Shown: one piece after another, positions 18,309 to 25,922 of the stretch
Layout: each line of letters begins with the position of its first letter
How positions within the stretch are numbered: the first letter of the stretch is position 1
Origin: an uncultured Tenacibaculum sp.
Lineage (GTDB): Bacteria > Bacteroidota > Bacteroidia > Flavobacteriales > Flavobacteriaceae
Direction of reading: 5' to 3'
Assembly: GCA_937922085.1 (NCBI GenBank)
Contig: CAKZVD010000044.1
Span: forward strand, 1 to 33,868
DNA: 33,868 nt
Translations under genes and position numbers: made by a program
The notes under the pieces: generated by a model
Database searches by the model: none
What the model saw: only the letters and a program-made list of their open reading frames with translations
What the model was told of the DNA's origin: nothing

Positions 18309-20519
18309 TTATTCTTTAATAATCTTCTTTTTTATCACTTCTCCTTTTGTTTCTATTATCAACCAATAAATTCCTTTCCCTAACTTAGAAATATTCATTT
18401 CATTTGTTTTATCTCTACTTATTAATTTATCTCCTCCAACAGTAAATAACGAAAGTTTTTCTATTGAATCAATTCCTTTTACAGATATAGTATTTGATGT
18501 TGGATTTGGATATACAACTAAGTTACTATTATTCCTTTGTAATATATTTAAAGAAATATTAGCATTAGGGTTTGCAACTGGGTATTGTGGACAGCTTGTT
18601 GAATAATTTGCTGTAGTATCAATAATCCAACTATTATTTGTTGGTGGGGTAAATCCTTGATCTATTTTTATACATGTTAATGATGGATTTCCTTGTAACT
18701 GCATTCTCCACATATTACTATTATTACCATTTGCAATGTTTACACTTGTTAATGAATTAGAATGTGCCTTAAAATCCGTTAGCAATGACAACATAGAAAT
18801 ATCTATTGTTGTTAGTTGATTGCTCTCTAATAAAAGTTGTGTTAACAAAGTGTTTGAAGACAAATCGATATTTGTAATAGCGTTATTAAACATCGCTAAT
18901 CTTGTAATATTTACAAAAGCCTCTAATCCTGTAGTGTCAACAATGCCTTTCCCTGATACATTTAGTACTCCTGTTACTGCCAAAGCTTCACTACACTGTA
19001 TTTCTCCATCATTGTTTGTATCTATTATTGGAGTATGATTTAATACTGCATTTTTAAAGTTAACATCCGGAATATTCACAATACAAGGACCACAATTAAA
19101 ACTATAATTTGCGGTAGCATCTTTTAACCAACTATTATTTGTTGGTGGGGTAAATCCTTGATCTATTTGAATACAAGTTAAGGATGAATTTCCTTGTAAT
19201 TGCATTCTCCACATATTACTGTTATTTCCATTTGCAACATTCGCACTAGTAAATAAATTTGAATGCGCTTTAAAATCCGTTAATAAGGATAATATTGAAA
19301 TATCTATTGTTGTTAATTGATTACTTTCTAATAAAAGTTGTGTTAACAACGTGTTTGAAGATAAATCAATACTTGTAATAGCATTATTAAACATTGCCAA
19401 CCTTGTAATATTTACAAAAGCTTCTAATCCTGTAGTATCTACAATTCCTTTATTAGCTACATTCAATACTCCTGTTACTGCCAAAGCTTCACTACATTGT
19501 ATTTCTCCATCATTGTTTGTATCTATTATTGGAGTATGATTTAATACTGCATTTTTAAAGTTAACATCTGGAATATATACAATACAAGAACTACAATTAA
19601 TACTATAAGATGTTTGAGCGTCTTTTACTACCCAATTAGTAGTACTATAATTTGCTATATCTACTTCAACACAAGTTAAATTTGGATTATCATCAATCCT
19701 AAAAAACCGATTATCTACATTAAGATTGTTCCCATTTTTAACATTTAAACTTGTTAATTGATTTCCATTACAACGAAGTTTAGTTAAAGCTGAATTAGTA
19801 CTAAAATCTAAATCTATAATTTGATTAAAAGAACAGAAAACTGTTTCTAATAAAGAATTATTAGAAACATCTAATGTTGTTAATAGATTATTCCCACAAT
19901 TAAGTCCTTTTAACATTGTATTACTAGAAACATCTAATGCTGTTAATTGATTATAGTTACAAATAAGAGAGCTTAAACTTAAATTATTACTTACATCTAA
20001 ACTAGTTAATTGATTACTATTTAAATTTAAATGAGTTAAATGAATGTTATTTGTTACATCTATATTTGATATTTGATTTCCATAACAATTTAATGCTGAT
20101 AATTGTATATTATTACTCACATTTAAGCTTGTTATTTGATTACTATTACAGTTTAATCCTGATAGTCTTGGGTTATTGGTGAAATCTAATGAGGTTAATA
20201 AATTTCTATCACATTTTATCAGAAATAAATCAGGATTGTTTGTTGTATTAAGTGTGGTTAGTTGATTGTCATTACAGTCTAAAATCGTTAATTTAACAAA
20301 TGCTTCTATTCCTGTTAAGTCAGAGATACTTCTGCTTGAACAATTGATAATTCCTGTAAAAGAACTAGCTTCACTATATTCAATTTCTGTATTCCCGTTC
20401 GTATTAATACTTGTATTTCCAAGTAAATATGTTTTAAAATTAGCATCTGGTATAGTAACAATTTGGCTAAAACTTTGTATTGTTATTAGCAACCCTAAAA
20501 AAAGTAATTTTGTCTTCAT
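18309..20519 (-). CDS. LRR and EF-hand-loop surface protein with T9SS sorting domain
   Basis: This is a 736-residue secreted protein. Residues 1-19 form a signal peptide (QSFSQ). It has three modules, each opening with an IPDxNFK block (23-29, 316-322 and 483-489). Module one holds about ten 21-residue leucine-rich repeats of the form LxxLxCxxNQLTxLDVSNN (75-265). Modules two and three are 167-residue near-copies. Each of these two carries a canonical 12-residue EF-hand/dockerin-type calcium loop, DTNNDGEIQCSE (333-344 and 500-511). In module one the loop is degraded (NTNGNTEIEYSE). Residues about 666-736 are a T9SS type A sorting domain (VVYPNPTSNTISVKG, then GIYWLIIET and a basic end). It is probably a surface adhesin or scaffold. 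Direct repeats upstream suggest LytTR control. Confidence 0.9.
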   Translation of the reverse strand: MKTKLLFLGLLITIQSFSQIVTIPDANFKTYLLGNTSINTNGNTEIEYSEASSFTGIINCSSRSISDLTGIEAFVKLTILDCNDNQLTTLNTTNNPDLFLIKCDRNLLTSLDFTNNPRLSGLNCNSNQITSLNVSNNIQLSALNCYGNQISNIDVTNNIHLTHLNLNSNQLTSLDVSNNLSLSSLICNYNQLTALDVSSNTMLKGLNCGNNLLTTLDVSNNSLLETVFCSFNQIIDLDFSTNSALTKLRCNGNQLTSLNVKNGNNLNVDNRFFRIDDNPNLTCVEVDIANYSTTNWVVKDAQTSYSINCSSCIVYIPDVNFKNAVLNHTPIIDTNNDGEIQCSEALAVTGVLNVANKGIVDTTGLEAFVNITRLAMFNNAITSIDLSSNTLLTQLLLESNQLTTIDISILSLLTDFKAHSNLFTSANVANGNNSNMWRMQLQGNSSLTCIQIDQGFTPPTNNSWLKDATANYSFNCGPCIVNIPDVNFKNAVLNHTPIIDTNNDGEIQCSEALAVTGVLNVSGKGIVDTTGLEAFVNITRLAMFNNAITNIDLSSNTLLTQLLLESNQLTTIDISMLSLLTDFKAHSNSLTSVNIANGNNSNMWRMQLQGNPSLTCIKIDQGFTPPTNNSWIIDTTANYSTSCPQYPVANPNANISLNILQRNNSNLVVYPNPTSNTISVKGIDSIEKLSLFTVGGDKLISRDKTNEMNISKLGKGIYWLIIETKGEVIKKKIIKE
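18602..19603. repeat. Tandem 501-base duplication inside the LRR gene
   Basis: Two adjacent copies (about 18602-19102 and 19103-19603) have a period of exactly 501 bases, or 167 codons. Matching landmarks, such as the ttggtggggt block at 18641 and its copy at 19142, fix the period. Differences are mostly single bases, and the reading frame is kept. Confidence 0.9.
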
Positions 20520-20583
20520 CTTTATGATTTTTTTTCATTTATATCATAAAAATGAGATTCTTAAAGTAAGTTTAAAAGATTAT

Positions 20584-20616
20584 GTTTCCGAATGACTAAA
20601 AATAGTTTCCGAATGA
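20584..20616. promoter_or_regulatory. Paired direct repeats upstream of the LRR gene, candidate LytTR operator
   Basis: GTTTCCGAATGA occurs at 20584-20595 and again, identical, at 20605-20616. The start-to-start distance is 21 bases, two helical turns. The pair lies 65-97 bases before the LRR start codon, in the gap after the methyltransferase gene. LytTR regulators such as AgrA bind two direct half-sites with about this period, and a LytTR gene lies downstream on the same strand. Confidence 0.55.
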
Positions 20617-20621
20617 AACTA

Positions 20622-21389
20622 TTATTTAGAACAAACTGGTAAAATTTCTCCTTTTGCCAATCCGTATTTTTCAACTAATTCTTGAGAAAGCTGTTGTGTA
20701 TAATCTATTTCATCTACTTTAAAGCCTATAGATCTAAGTTTATTAAAGTAGTCTTTCCCATATACACGAACATGATCATACTGCCCAAAAATCTTTGCTC
20801 TTTCTTTTGGGTCTGTTATAGAATCATCTTCAAAAGTTAAGTCTCTAGATAAATCTTGTGGAATTTGAAAAATTCCAAATCCACCAGGTTTTAAAATTCT
20901 ATATAACTCTTGCATTGCTTTCCTATCATCTGGAATGTGCTCTAAAACATGATTACAAAAAATAATATCAAACGAATTATTTTCAAAAGGTAAATCACAA
21001 ATATCTGCTTTTACATCCGCTATTGGTGATTCTAAATCTGTAGTTGTATACTCTAGGTTCTTTAACTTCCTAAAACGCTTTAAAAAACATTGCTCTGGTG
21101 CAAAATGCAATAATTTTTTCTTTTCTTTTGAAGTGAAAAAATCCGTTTCATTTTTTAAATACAACCACAACAAACGATGTCTTTCTAGAGATAGTGTACT
21201 TGGAGAAAGAACATTTTGTCTCTGTACTTCGTACCCATAAGGGAGCATTCTCCGAAATGATTTTCCATCAATAGGGTCTGTAAACTTCTTCCCTTTTAAC
21301 CATAAAGACAATAGTGGCCTAACAAGGTAGCTTGCTTTTATTAAAAAAGGGCGTGGAATCGTATTTAATATCGTTTTAAAAAGAGACAA
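20622..21389 (-). CDS. Class I SAM-dependent methyltransferase
   Basis: This is a 255-residue protein with a Methyltransf_11-type core. It has LLHFAPEQ (93-100) as the SAM-binding first motif, an acidic end of strand two at TTTDLES, CDLPFENNSFDIIFCNHVLEHI (131-152) and LKPGGFGIFQIP (167-178). The substrate is unknown; the N-terminal basic amphipathic stretch hints at membrane association. There is no ATG near the start: the frame begins at TTG (21389), and the next ATG would remove the N-terminal 47 residues. The frame stays open back to the map stop, which is in the same frame 75 bases upstream. It is probably co-transcribed after map. Confidence 0.88.
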   Translation of the reverse strand: MSLFKTILNTIPRPFLIKASYLVRPLLSLWLKGKKFTDPIDGKSFRRMLPYGYEVQRQNVLSPSTLSLERHRLLWLYLKNETDFFTSKEKKKLLHFAPEQCFLKRFRKLKNLEYTTTDLESPIADVKADICDLPFENNSFDIIFCNHVLEHIPDDRKAMQELYRILKPGGFGIFQIPQDLSRDLTFEDDSITDPKERAKIFGQYDHVRVYGKDYFNKLRSIGFKVDEIDYTQQLSQELVEKYGLAKGEILPVCSK

Positions 21390-21461
21390 TTTATATTGTT
21401 TTAATTTAGAATTAGGTTTAAAAACATATACTAAAGAAAGGAATACTTTTCTATAACTATC

Positions 21462-22265
21462 CTATGCTCTAAACTCATCTTCTTCATTACTTTCTATTCC
21501 TAAAGCTTCATATACATATTTAAATGTCGATAGTAATTCTGGTTTTCCATCTACAATAGCTACATCATGTTCAAAATGAGCAGAAGGTTTTCCATCTAAA
21601 GTAGTAATCGTCCAACCATCTTTATGTTGACGAATTTTATGCGTCCCCATATTTGTCATTGGTTCAATAGCCACTACCATTCCTTCTACAAATTTCTTAC
21701 CTCTACCTCTTCTTCCATAGTTTGGCATTTCTGGGTCTTCATGCATTGTTTTACCCAATCCATGCCCAACTAATTCACGAACTACACCATAACCGTGTTT
21801 CTCCGTAAATTGCTGAATTGCATACCCTACATCTCCTACTCTATTTCCAATCTTTAACTCACGAATTCCTACATATAAACTTTCCTTTGTTATATCTAAT
21901 AATTTTTGAGTTTCAGGAGCAATCTCTCCAACCCCAAAAGTATACGCATGATCTCCATAAAATTCATTTTTTATAGCACCACAATCTATCGATATAATAT
22001 CTCCTTCAATTAAAGGTTTGTCATTTGGAATACCATGTACAACTTGAGAGTTTGGACTCATACATAAAGTATTTGGAAAATCGTATAATCCTAAAAAACC
22101 AGGAATGGCATTTTGTTCTCTAATAAACTCTTCTGCTAATTTATCTAAATACAAAGTAGTAACTCCAGGTTTTACTTCTTTAGCTAACATGCCTAATGTC
22201 TTAGAAACTACCAAAGCACTTTCTCGCATTAATTCTATTTCTTCTCTAGTTTTTTGTATAATCAT
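21462..22265 (-). CDS. map: Methionine aminopeptidase, type I
   Basis: This is a 267-residue cytoplasmic enzyme that removes the initiator methionine from nascent proteins. All five metal ligands are visible: Asp94 (ISIDCGA), Asp105 (YGDHAY), His168 (VGHGLG), Glu201 (AIEPM) and Glu232 (FEHDVAI). His77 in VVHGIP is the conserved substrate-contact histidine. The length is typical for a type Ia enzyme, with a slightly longer acidic tail. It has its own -7 box 24 bases before the ATG. The methyltransferase gene follows after 72 bases with no terminator in between. Confidence 0.97.
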   Translation of the reverse strand: MIIQKTREEIELMRESALVVSKTLGMLAKEVKPGVTTLYLDKLAEEFIREQNAIPGFLGLYDFPNTLCMSPNSQVVHGIPNDKPLIEGDIISIDCGAIKNEFYGDHAYTFGVGEIAPETQKLLDITKESLYVGIRELKIGNRVGDVGYAIQQFTEKHGYGVVRELVGHGLGKTMHEDPEMPNYGRRGRGKKFVEGMVVAIEPMTNMGTHKIRQHKDGWTITTLDGKPSAHFEHDVAIVDGKPELLSTFKYVYEALGIESNEEDEFRA

Positions 22266-22288
22266 CTCTTGTAGAAAAATTAAGAGTA

Positions 22289-22296
22289 CAAATATA
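22289..22296 (-). promoter_or_regulatory. -7 box of map
   Basis: On the minus strand this reads TATATTTG, an exact match to TAnnTTTG, and it ends 23 bases before the map ATG. No clear -33 TTG is at normal spacing. Confidence 0.5.
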
Positions 22297-22336
22297 CTTT
22301 ATTCATCAAAATTAATGAATAAACATACTTGTTTTA

Positions 22337-22864
22337 TTATTCATAAGCATGTTTATATGGTTTACCCGAAACAATTTGAAGTAAATCGTGTTCTAATGTG
22401 GCATTATCAACAGTGTGTTCTACAAAACGGCCAATTTCTTTTCCGTTTTTATAAAAGATAAATGTAGGCACACGTAAAAGATCGTATCCTTTTTCTAAAC
22501 CTTGTGCCGTTTTTTGTCTGTTAACTGTTATTAACGATACGTTTTTTTGATTAAAATTTGCTTCTTCTAAAATTTTATAAAAATGAGGTATTTCGCGTTT
22601 ACTATCCCCGCACCAAGTCCCCATAAACCCTTTAATTTCAATATCTTTTAAATATGACTTTAACTTCTCTATAGTCTGCTTATCTGTTTTATAATTATTA
22701 TAACGCCCCGTAAACCATTTACTCCCATAAGGCTCTTGCTGAAAGTCTTTTTTAATAGCATAACCTACTAAATGACCACTTTCATTCTTAGTCGCTTGTA
22801 CTTTTTTATGGATTGCACATGATGTAATTATAAAAACGGATAAAGCGACTATTATTTTTTTCAT
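22337..22864 (-). CDS. Thioredoxin-fold lipoprotein with a single active-site cysteine
   Basis: This is a 175-residue protein. Residues 1-16 form a lipoprotein signal (ITSC, Cys16). Residues about 60-170 are a thioredoxin fold with FMGTWCGDSKREIPHF (80-95), a strand LITVNR and the cis-proline segment LRVPTFIFYKNGKEIGRFVEH. The normal CxxC is WCGDS (84-88), so only Cys85 remains. It therefore cannot form the usual active-site disulfide and may act as a monothiol reductant, a mixed-disulfide holder or a binding protein. It starts 10 bases after the gpmI stop, so the two are probably one transcript, although the functional link is unclear. Confidence 0.88.
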   Translation of the reverse strand: MKKIIVALSVFIITSCAIHKKVQATKNESGHLVGYAIKKDFQQEPYGSKWFTGRYNNYKTDKQTIEKLKSYLKDIEIKGFMGTWCGDSKREIPHFYKILEEANFNQKNVSLITVNRQKTAQGLEKGYDLLRVPTFIFYKNGKEIGRFVEHTVDNATLEHDLLQIVSGKPYKHAYE

Positions 22865-22874
22865 TGAATTGTAT

Positions 22875-24392
22875 TTAGACTAACGGAGATTGCGTCATCT
22901 CTTTAGGTTGTTCAACTCCTATTAATTTTAAAATAGTTGGAGCCATATCACCTAAAATACCATTTTTTATTGACTTTAATTCTTTATCAACTAAAATTAA
23001 TGGAACTGGATTTGTTGTATGTGCCGTATTTGGAGAACCATCTGGATTAATCATCGTTTCACAATTTCCATGATCTGCAATTAATAAAGTGGTATACCCA
23101 TTATCTAAACCAGTAGTTATTACTTCTTTCACACAATTATCAACTGTTTCGCATGCTTTTACAGCAGCTTCAAAAACACCTGTATGTCCTACCATATCTC
23201 CATTAGCAAAGTTTAAACACACAAAATCTGTTTCTCCTTTTTCTAATTCTGGTAAAATTGCGTCTCTTATTTCGTAAGCACTCATTTCTGGCTTTAAATC
23301 GTAAGTTGCAACCTTAGGTGAAGGACACAATAAACGTTTTTCGCCTTCAAATTCTTTTTCTCTTCCTCCTGAAAAGAAAAAAGTAACGTGCGGATATTTT
23401 TCTGTTTCTGCTATTCTAATCTGCTTTTTATTAGCCTTAGACAATACTTCTCCAAGCGTATTTTCTATATTATTACTATCATAAATAACATGCATTCCTT
23501 TAAAGGTAGCATCATAATTTGTCATAGTAACAAAATACAAAGGCATTTTTTTCATTTTAAATTCCGAAAAATCTCTTTGACTTAAAGCGTCTGTAAGTTG
23601 TCTTCCTCTATCTGTTCTAAAATTGAAGAAAATAATCACATCATCTTCCTCTATTTTAGCTTTAGGTTGATTTTTTTCATCAACCATAATAATAGGTTTT
23701 ATAAACTCATCCGTTACTCCATTTTCATAACTTTTTGAGATACTTTCAGTAGCATTTTTAGAAAACGTTCCTGCTCCATTCACCAAGGCCTCGTATGCTA
23801 AAGCTATTCTTTCCCATCTAGTATCTCTATCCATCGCATAATACCTACCTGTAATACTTGCAAGTTCACCAGTAGTAGTTTCCATGAAATTTTGAATATC
23901 ATTCACAAAATTTTTACCCGATTTAGGGTCTGTATCTCTACCATCTGTAAAAGCATGTAAATACACATTTTTTAAATCGTGATCATTTGCTGCAGAAAGT
24001 AATCCTTTTATGTGATTTATATGTGAATGAATTCCTCCATCAGAAACCAAACCTAATAAATGAACATTCTTATTATTCAATTTAGCATATTCAAAAGCTT
24101 TTAATAATTCTTTTTCTTTAGCTAATGTATCGTCAGTTATCGCTTTATTAATTTTGGCTAAATTTTGATATACAATTCTACCTGCACCTAAATTAATATG
24201 CCCTACTTCAGAATTTCCCATTTGCCCTGTAGGTAAACCTACATACTCTCCATCTGTTCTTAATTCTGAATGAGGGAATTTATCGTATAATGAATTTATA
24301 AAAGGTGTTTTTGCATTATATATAGCAGATACTTCTGGCTTTTGAGTAATACCCCAACCATCTAAAATCATTAAAATAACTTTCTTGTTCAT
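22875..24392 (-). CDS. gpmI: 2,3-bisphosphoglycerate-independent phosphoglycerate mutase
   Basis: This 505-residue manganese enzyme of glycolysis and gluconeogenesis interconverts 3- and 2-phosphoglycerate. The N-terminal metal site is VILMILDGWG (Asp11), and the phospho-serine is Ser61 in GQMGNSEVGH. Further blocks are HAFTDGRDTDP, ITGRYYAMDRD, FFNFRTDRGRQLT and the C-terminal metal site NFANGDMVGHTG with IADHGNCE. Full family length, no defects. It is followed by the thioredoxin-fold lipoprotein gene after 10 bases. Confidence 0.98.
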   Translation of the reverse strand: MNKKVILMILDGWGITQKPEVSAIYNAKTPFINSLYDKFPHSELRTDGEYVGLPTGQMGNSEVGHINLGAGRIVYQNLAKINKAITDDTLAKEKELLKAFEYAKLNNKNVHLLGLVSDGGIHSHINHIKGLLSAANDHDLKNVYLHAFTDGRDTDPKSGKNFVNDIQNFMETTTGELASITGRYYAMDRDTRWERIALAYEALVNGAGTFSKNATESISKSYENGVTDEFIKPIIMVDEKNQPKAKIEEDDVIIFFNFRTDRGRQLTDALSQRDFSEFKMKKMPLYFVTMTNYDATFKGMHVIYDSNNIENTLGEVLSKANKKQIRIAETEKYPHVTFFFSGGREKEFEGEKRLLCPSPKVATYDLKPEMSAYEIRDAILPELEKGETDFVCLNFANGDMVGHTGVFEAAVKACETVDNCVKEVITTGLDNGYTTLLIADHGNCETMINPDGSPNTAHTTNPVPLILVDKELKSIKNGILGDMAPTILKLIGVEQPKEMTQSPLV

Positions 24393-24443
24393 CGATATAA
24401 TATTAATTGAACAGTAAAAGTACTAAAGATTTATAATGAAACC

Positions 24444-24716
24444 TTAAAATTTAACGAAACCGATTGCGAATAAAACTAATAAAGAAACGGTACTAATAAG
24501 GGCTATTTTTTGAACAAGAATATTTCTATTTTCTCTTCTAGTTTCTTCTCCTATTTTATTTATTTCTTCTAGTGTTGCTTTTTTAGCAAAAAACAATTTA
24601 TTAGATCTTCTGTACTTAGAACGATACCTTTCTATTTTTTCAAAAGTACTCGTACGTGATTTTTTATTATTTCTTAAATTTATCAGCATAGCTGAAACTG
24701 TTCCTCCAAAACTCAT
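24444..24716 (-). CDS. Small membrane-anchored protein of unknown function
   Basis: This is a 90-residue protein from the ATG at 24716. A longer frame exists upstream, but it would run through the terminator hairpin at 24783-24829, so it is rejected. The sequence starts MSFGGTVSAML. It continues with a strongly basic helical stretch (about 15-70, rich in Lys, Arg and Glu) and ends in one hydrophobic segment (about 71-88) before FVKF. That suggests a tail-anchored inner-membrane protein. The MSFGG start resembles small flavobacterial hypotheticals. It stands alone between the M48 block terminator and gpmI. Confidence 0.7.
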   Translation of the reverse strand: MSFGGTVSAMLINLRNNKKSRTSTFEKIERYRSKYRRSNKLFFAKKATLEEINKIGEETRRENRNILVQKIALISTVSLLVLFAIGFVKF

Positions 24717-24782
24717 AATTTTTCTTTTTAAACATTTATATATAAGTAGTTGAAAAAGAAAAAATGTTACGTTTTTAGTAAA

Positions 24783-24829
24783 AAAAAGAATCCCAGTAGA
24801 GTTCATGAAACTTTACTGGGATTCTTTTT
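24783..24829. terminator. Long hairpin terminator after the M48 peptidase block
   Basis: A perfect 16-base stem (24783-24798 with 24814-24829, core GAATCCCAGTA/TACTGGGATTC) has a partly pairing 15-base loop and T-runs on both strands. It follows the M48 peptidase and the possible 51-residue gene on the minus strand. Confidence 0.92.
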
Positions 24830-24849
24830 ACTTTTTAAGAAAAAGAAGA

Positions 24850-25005
24850 TTAATATAAATTATGATCTGCATTTCTTTTTTCTACTTTAAAAATTTTCTT
24901 TAATGATTTTATTCCTCTTTTTTCTTTATTTGTGGTTTTTATATCTTTTTTTAAAGATTTTAAATGATCTTTTTTTCCTGAAGAATGTAAACTTAATTCT
25001 GTCAT
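24850..25005 (-). CDS. Possible 51-residue lysine-rich protein
   Basis: An ATG at 25005 opens a 51-codon frame to a TAA at 24850, nine bases after the M48 peptidase stop and just before the strong terminator. The product starts MTELSLHSSGKK and is highly basic (about 15 Lys and 2 Arg), with no membrane segment or cysteine. Its position between a gene stop and a terminator favours a real cistron. However, AT-rich DNA makes lysine-rich frames easily, and I recognise no family. Confidence 0.45.
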   Translation of the reverse strand: MTELSLHSSGKKDHLKSLKKDIKTTNKEKRGIKSLKKIFKVEKRNADHNLY

Positions 25006-25014
25006 AATTATTTT

Positions 25015-25803
25015 CTATTTACTATATTTTTTTATTGCTTCATTTATTTTTTGAATTCTATTTTCAGGATCTGGATGCGTACTTTGAAATTCCGGAGTTC
25101 TGTTTGGGCCCGCAGCAGCTTTTAAAATTTTCATTACATTAATTAAATAACGAGGATCATACCCAGAATCTATCATTAATTTGACTCCCAAATCATCACT
25201 TTCCAATTCATCACCACGCCCATATTTCATGTTAATTACATTTGCTATAGCAGCAGCACCTTGAGCTGTACTAGGATCAAAACCAACTGCAGCACCTGAT
25301 AACAACCCTTGTGTTAAATCTTGTTTTGCCATACGAGCAGCGGAATGCCTTCCAATAACATGACCTATTTCATGACCTAAAACACCTGCAATCATATCTT
25401 CATTTAATCTTCCATCTTGATTTACCAATTTAGAAAACAAAGCAAACGTAATAAAAACTTGTCCTCCTGGTAAAGCAAAAGCATTAATAGCTCTATCATC
25501 ACGTAACAAATGAAATTCAAACGGATAACCAGATTGCCTAGCAATAGAGTTATCTACTAACTTCTTCCCTATTAAATCTATTACTTGCTGATATTTAGTA
25601 TCAGGATGTAAGCCTCCATGCTGTTGTGCCATTTGCGGGGCAGAGCTTAAACCTATTGCTATTTCTTCTTTTGGTGAAATAGAAATATGTTGTTTTTTAC
25701 CAGTATGAGGGTTTATCTCTGCACTAGAACAGTATTTAACCAAAGCAAATAAAGCAATGGCAGCACCGATTAATAATCGGATTTTTAAGCCTCCTCTTCG
25801 CAT
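25015..25803 (-). CDS. M48-family zinc metalloprotease (Oma1/BepA-like)
   Basis: This is a 262-residue protein. Residues about 8-22 form a hydrophobic N-terminal anchor or signal, with KYCSS (Cys25) just after it; this could be a lipoprotein site, though the box is poor. The zinc site is HEIGH (144-148) with third ligand Glu199 in ELESD, the M48 ExxxD motif. NAFALPGGQVFI (107-118) is another M48 hallmark, and STHPDPENRI (241-250) is the typical late block of periplasmic members. It probably degrades or assists misfolded envelope proteins, as BepA and LoiP do. No TPR domain is attached. It is divergent from the aromatic amino acid hydroxylase gene. Confidence 0.94.
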   Translation of the reverse strand: MRRGGLKIRLLIGAAIALFALVKYCSSAEINPHTGKKQHISISPKEEIAIGLSSAPQMAQQHGGLHPDTKYQQVIDLIGKKLVDNSIARQSGYPFEFHLLRDDRAINAFALPGGQVFITFALFSKLVNQDGRLNEDMIAGVLGHEIGHVIGRHSAARMAKQDLTQGLLSGAAVGFDPSTAQGAAAIANVINMKYGRGDELESDDLGVKLMIDSGYDPRYLINVMKILKAAAGPNRTPEFQSTHPDPENRIQKINEAIKKYSK

Positions 25804-25922
25804 TTCTTTAATTTTTTGAGATTTACGTAAATATACAAAATCTGTTTATTTTTAAACCTATAACACTTTATAAGCATGAAATTCCGTAATTTTATAGCTT
25901 AAATTTTCAAGTTTTATAAGGT

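Noticed and set aside
18820..19539. Open frames on the plus strand opposite the LRR gene
   Set aside because: They are two copies of one antisense frame created by the 501-bp duplication and have no independent support.
19100..20300. Regular LRR periodicity considered as a DNA repeat or CRISPR-like array
   Set aside because: The 63-base periodicity is codon-level and follows the 21-residue protein repeat, with no identical repeats separated by unique spacers.
24717..24806. N-terminal extension of the small membrane protein to an ATG at 24806
   Set aside because: Its first codons lie within the loop and stem of the terminator at 24783-24829, so the ATG at 24716 is the sensible start.
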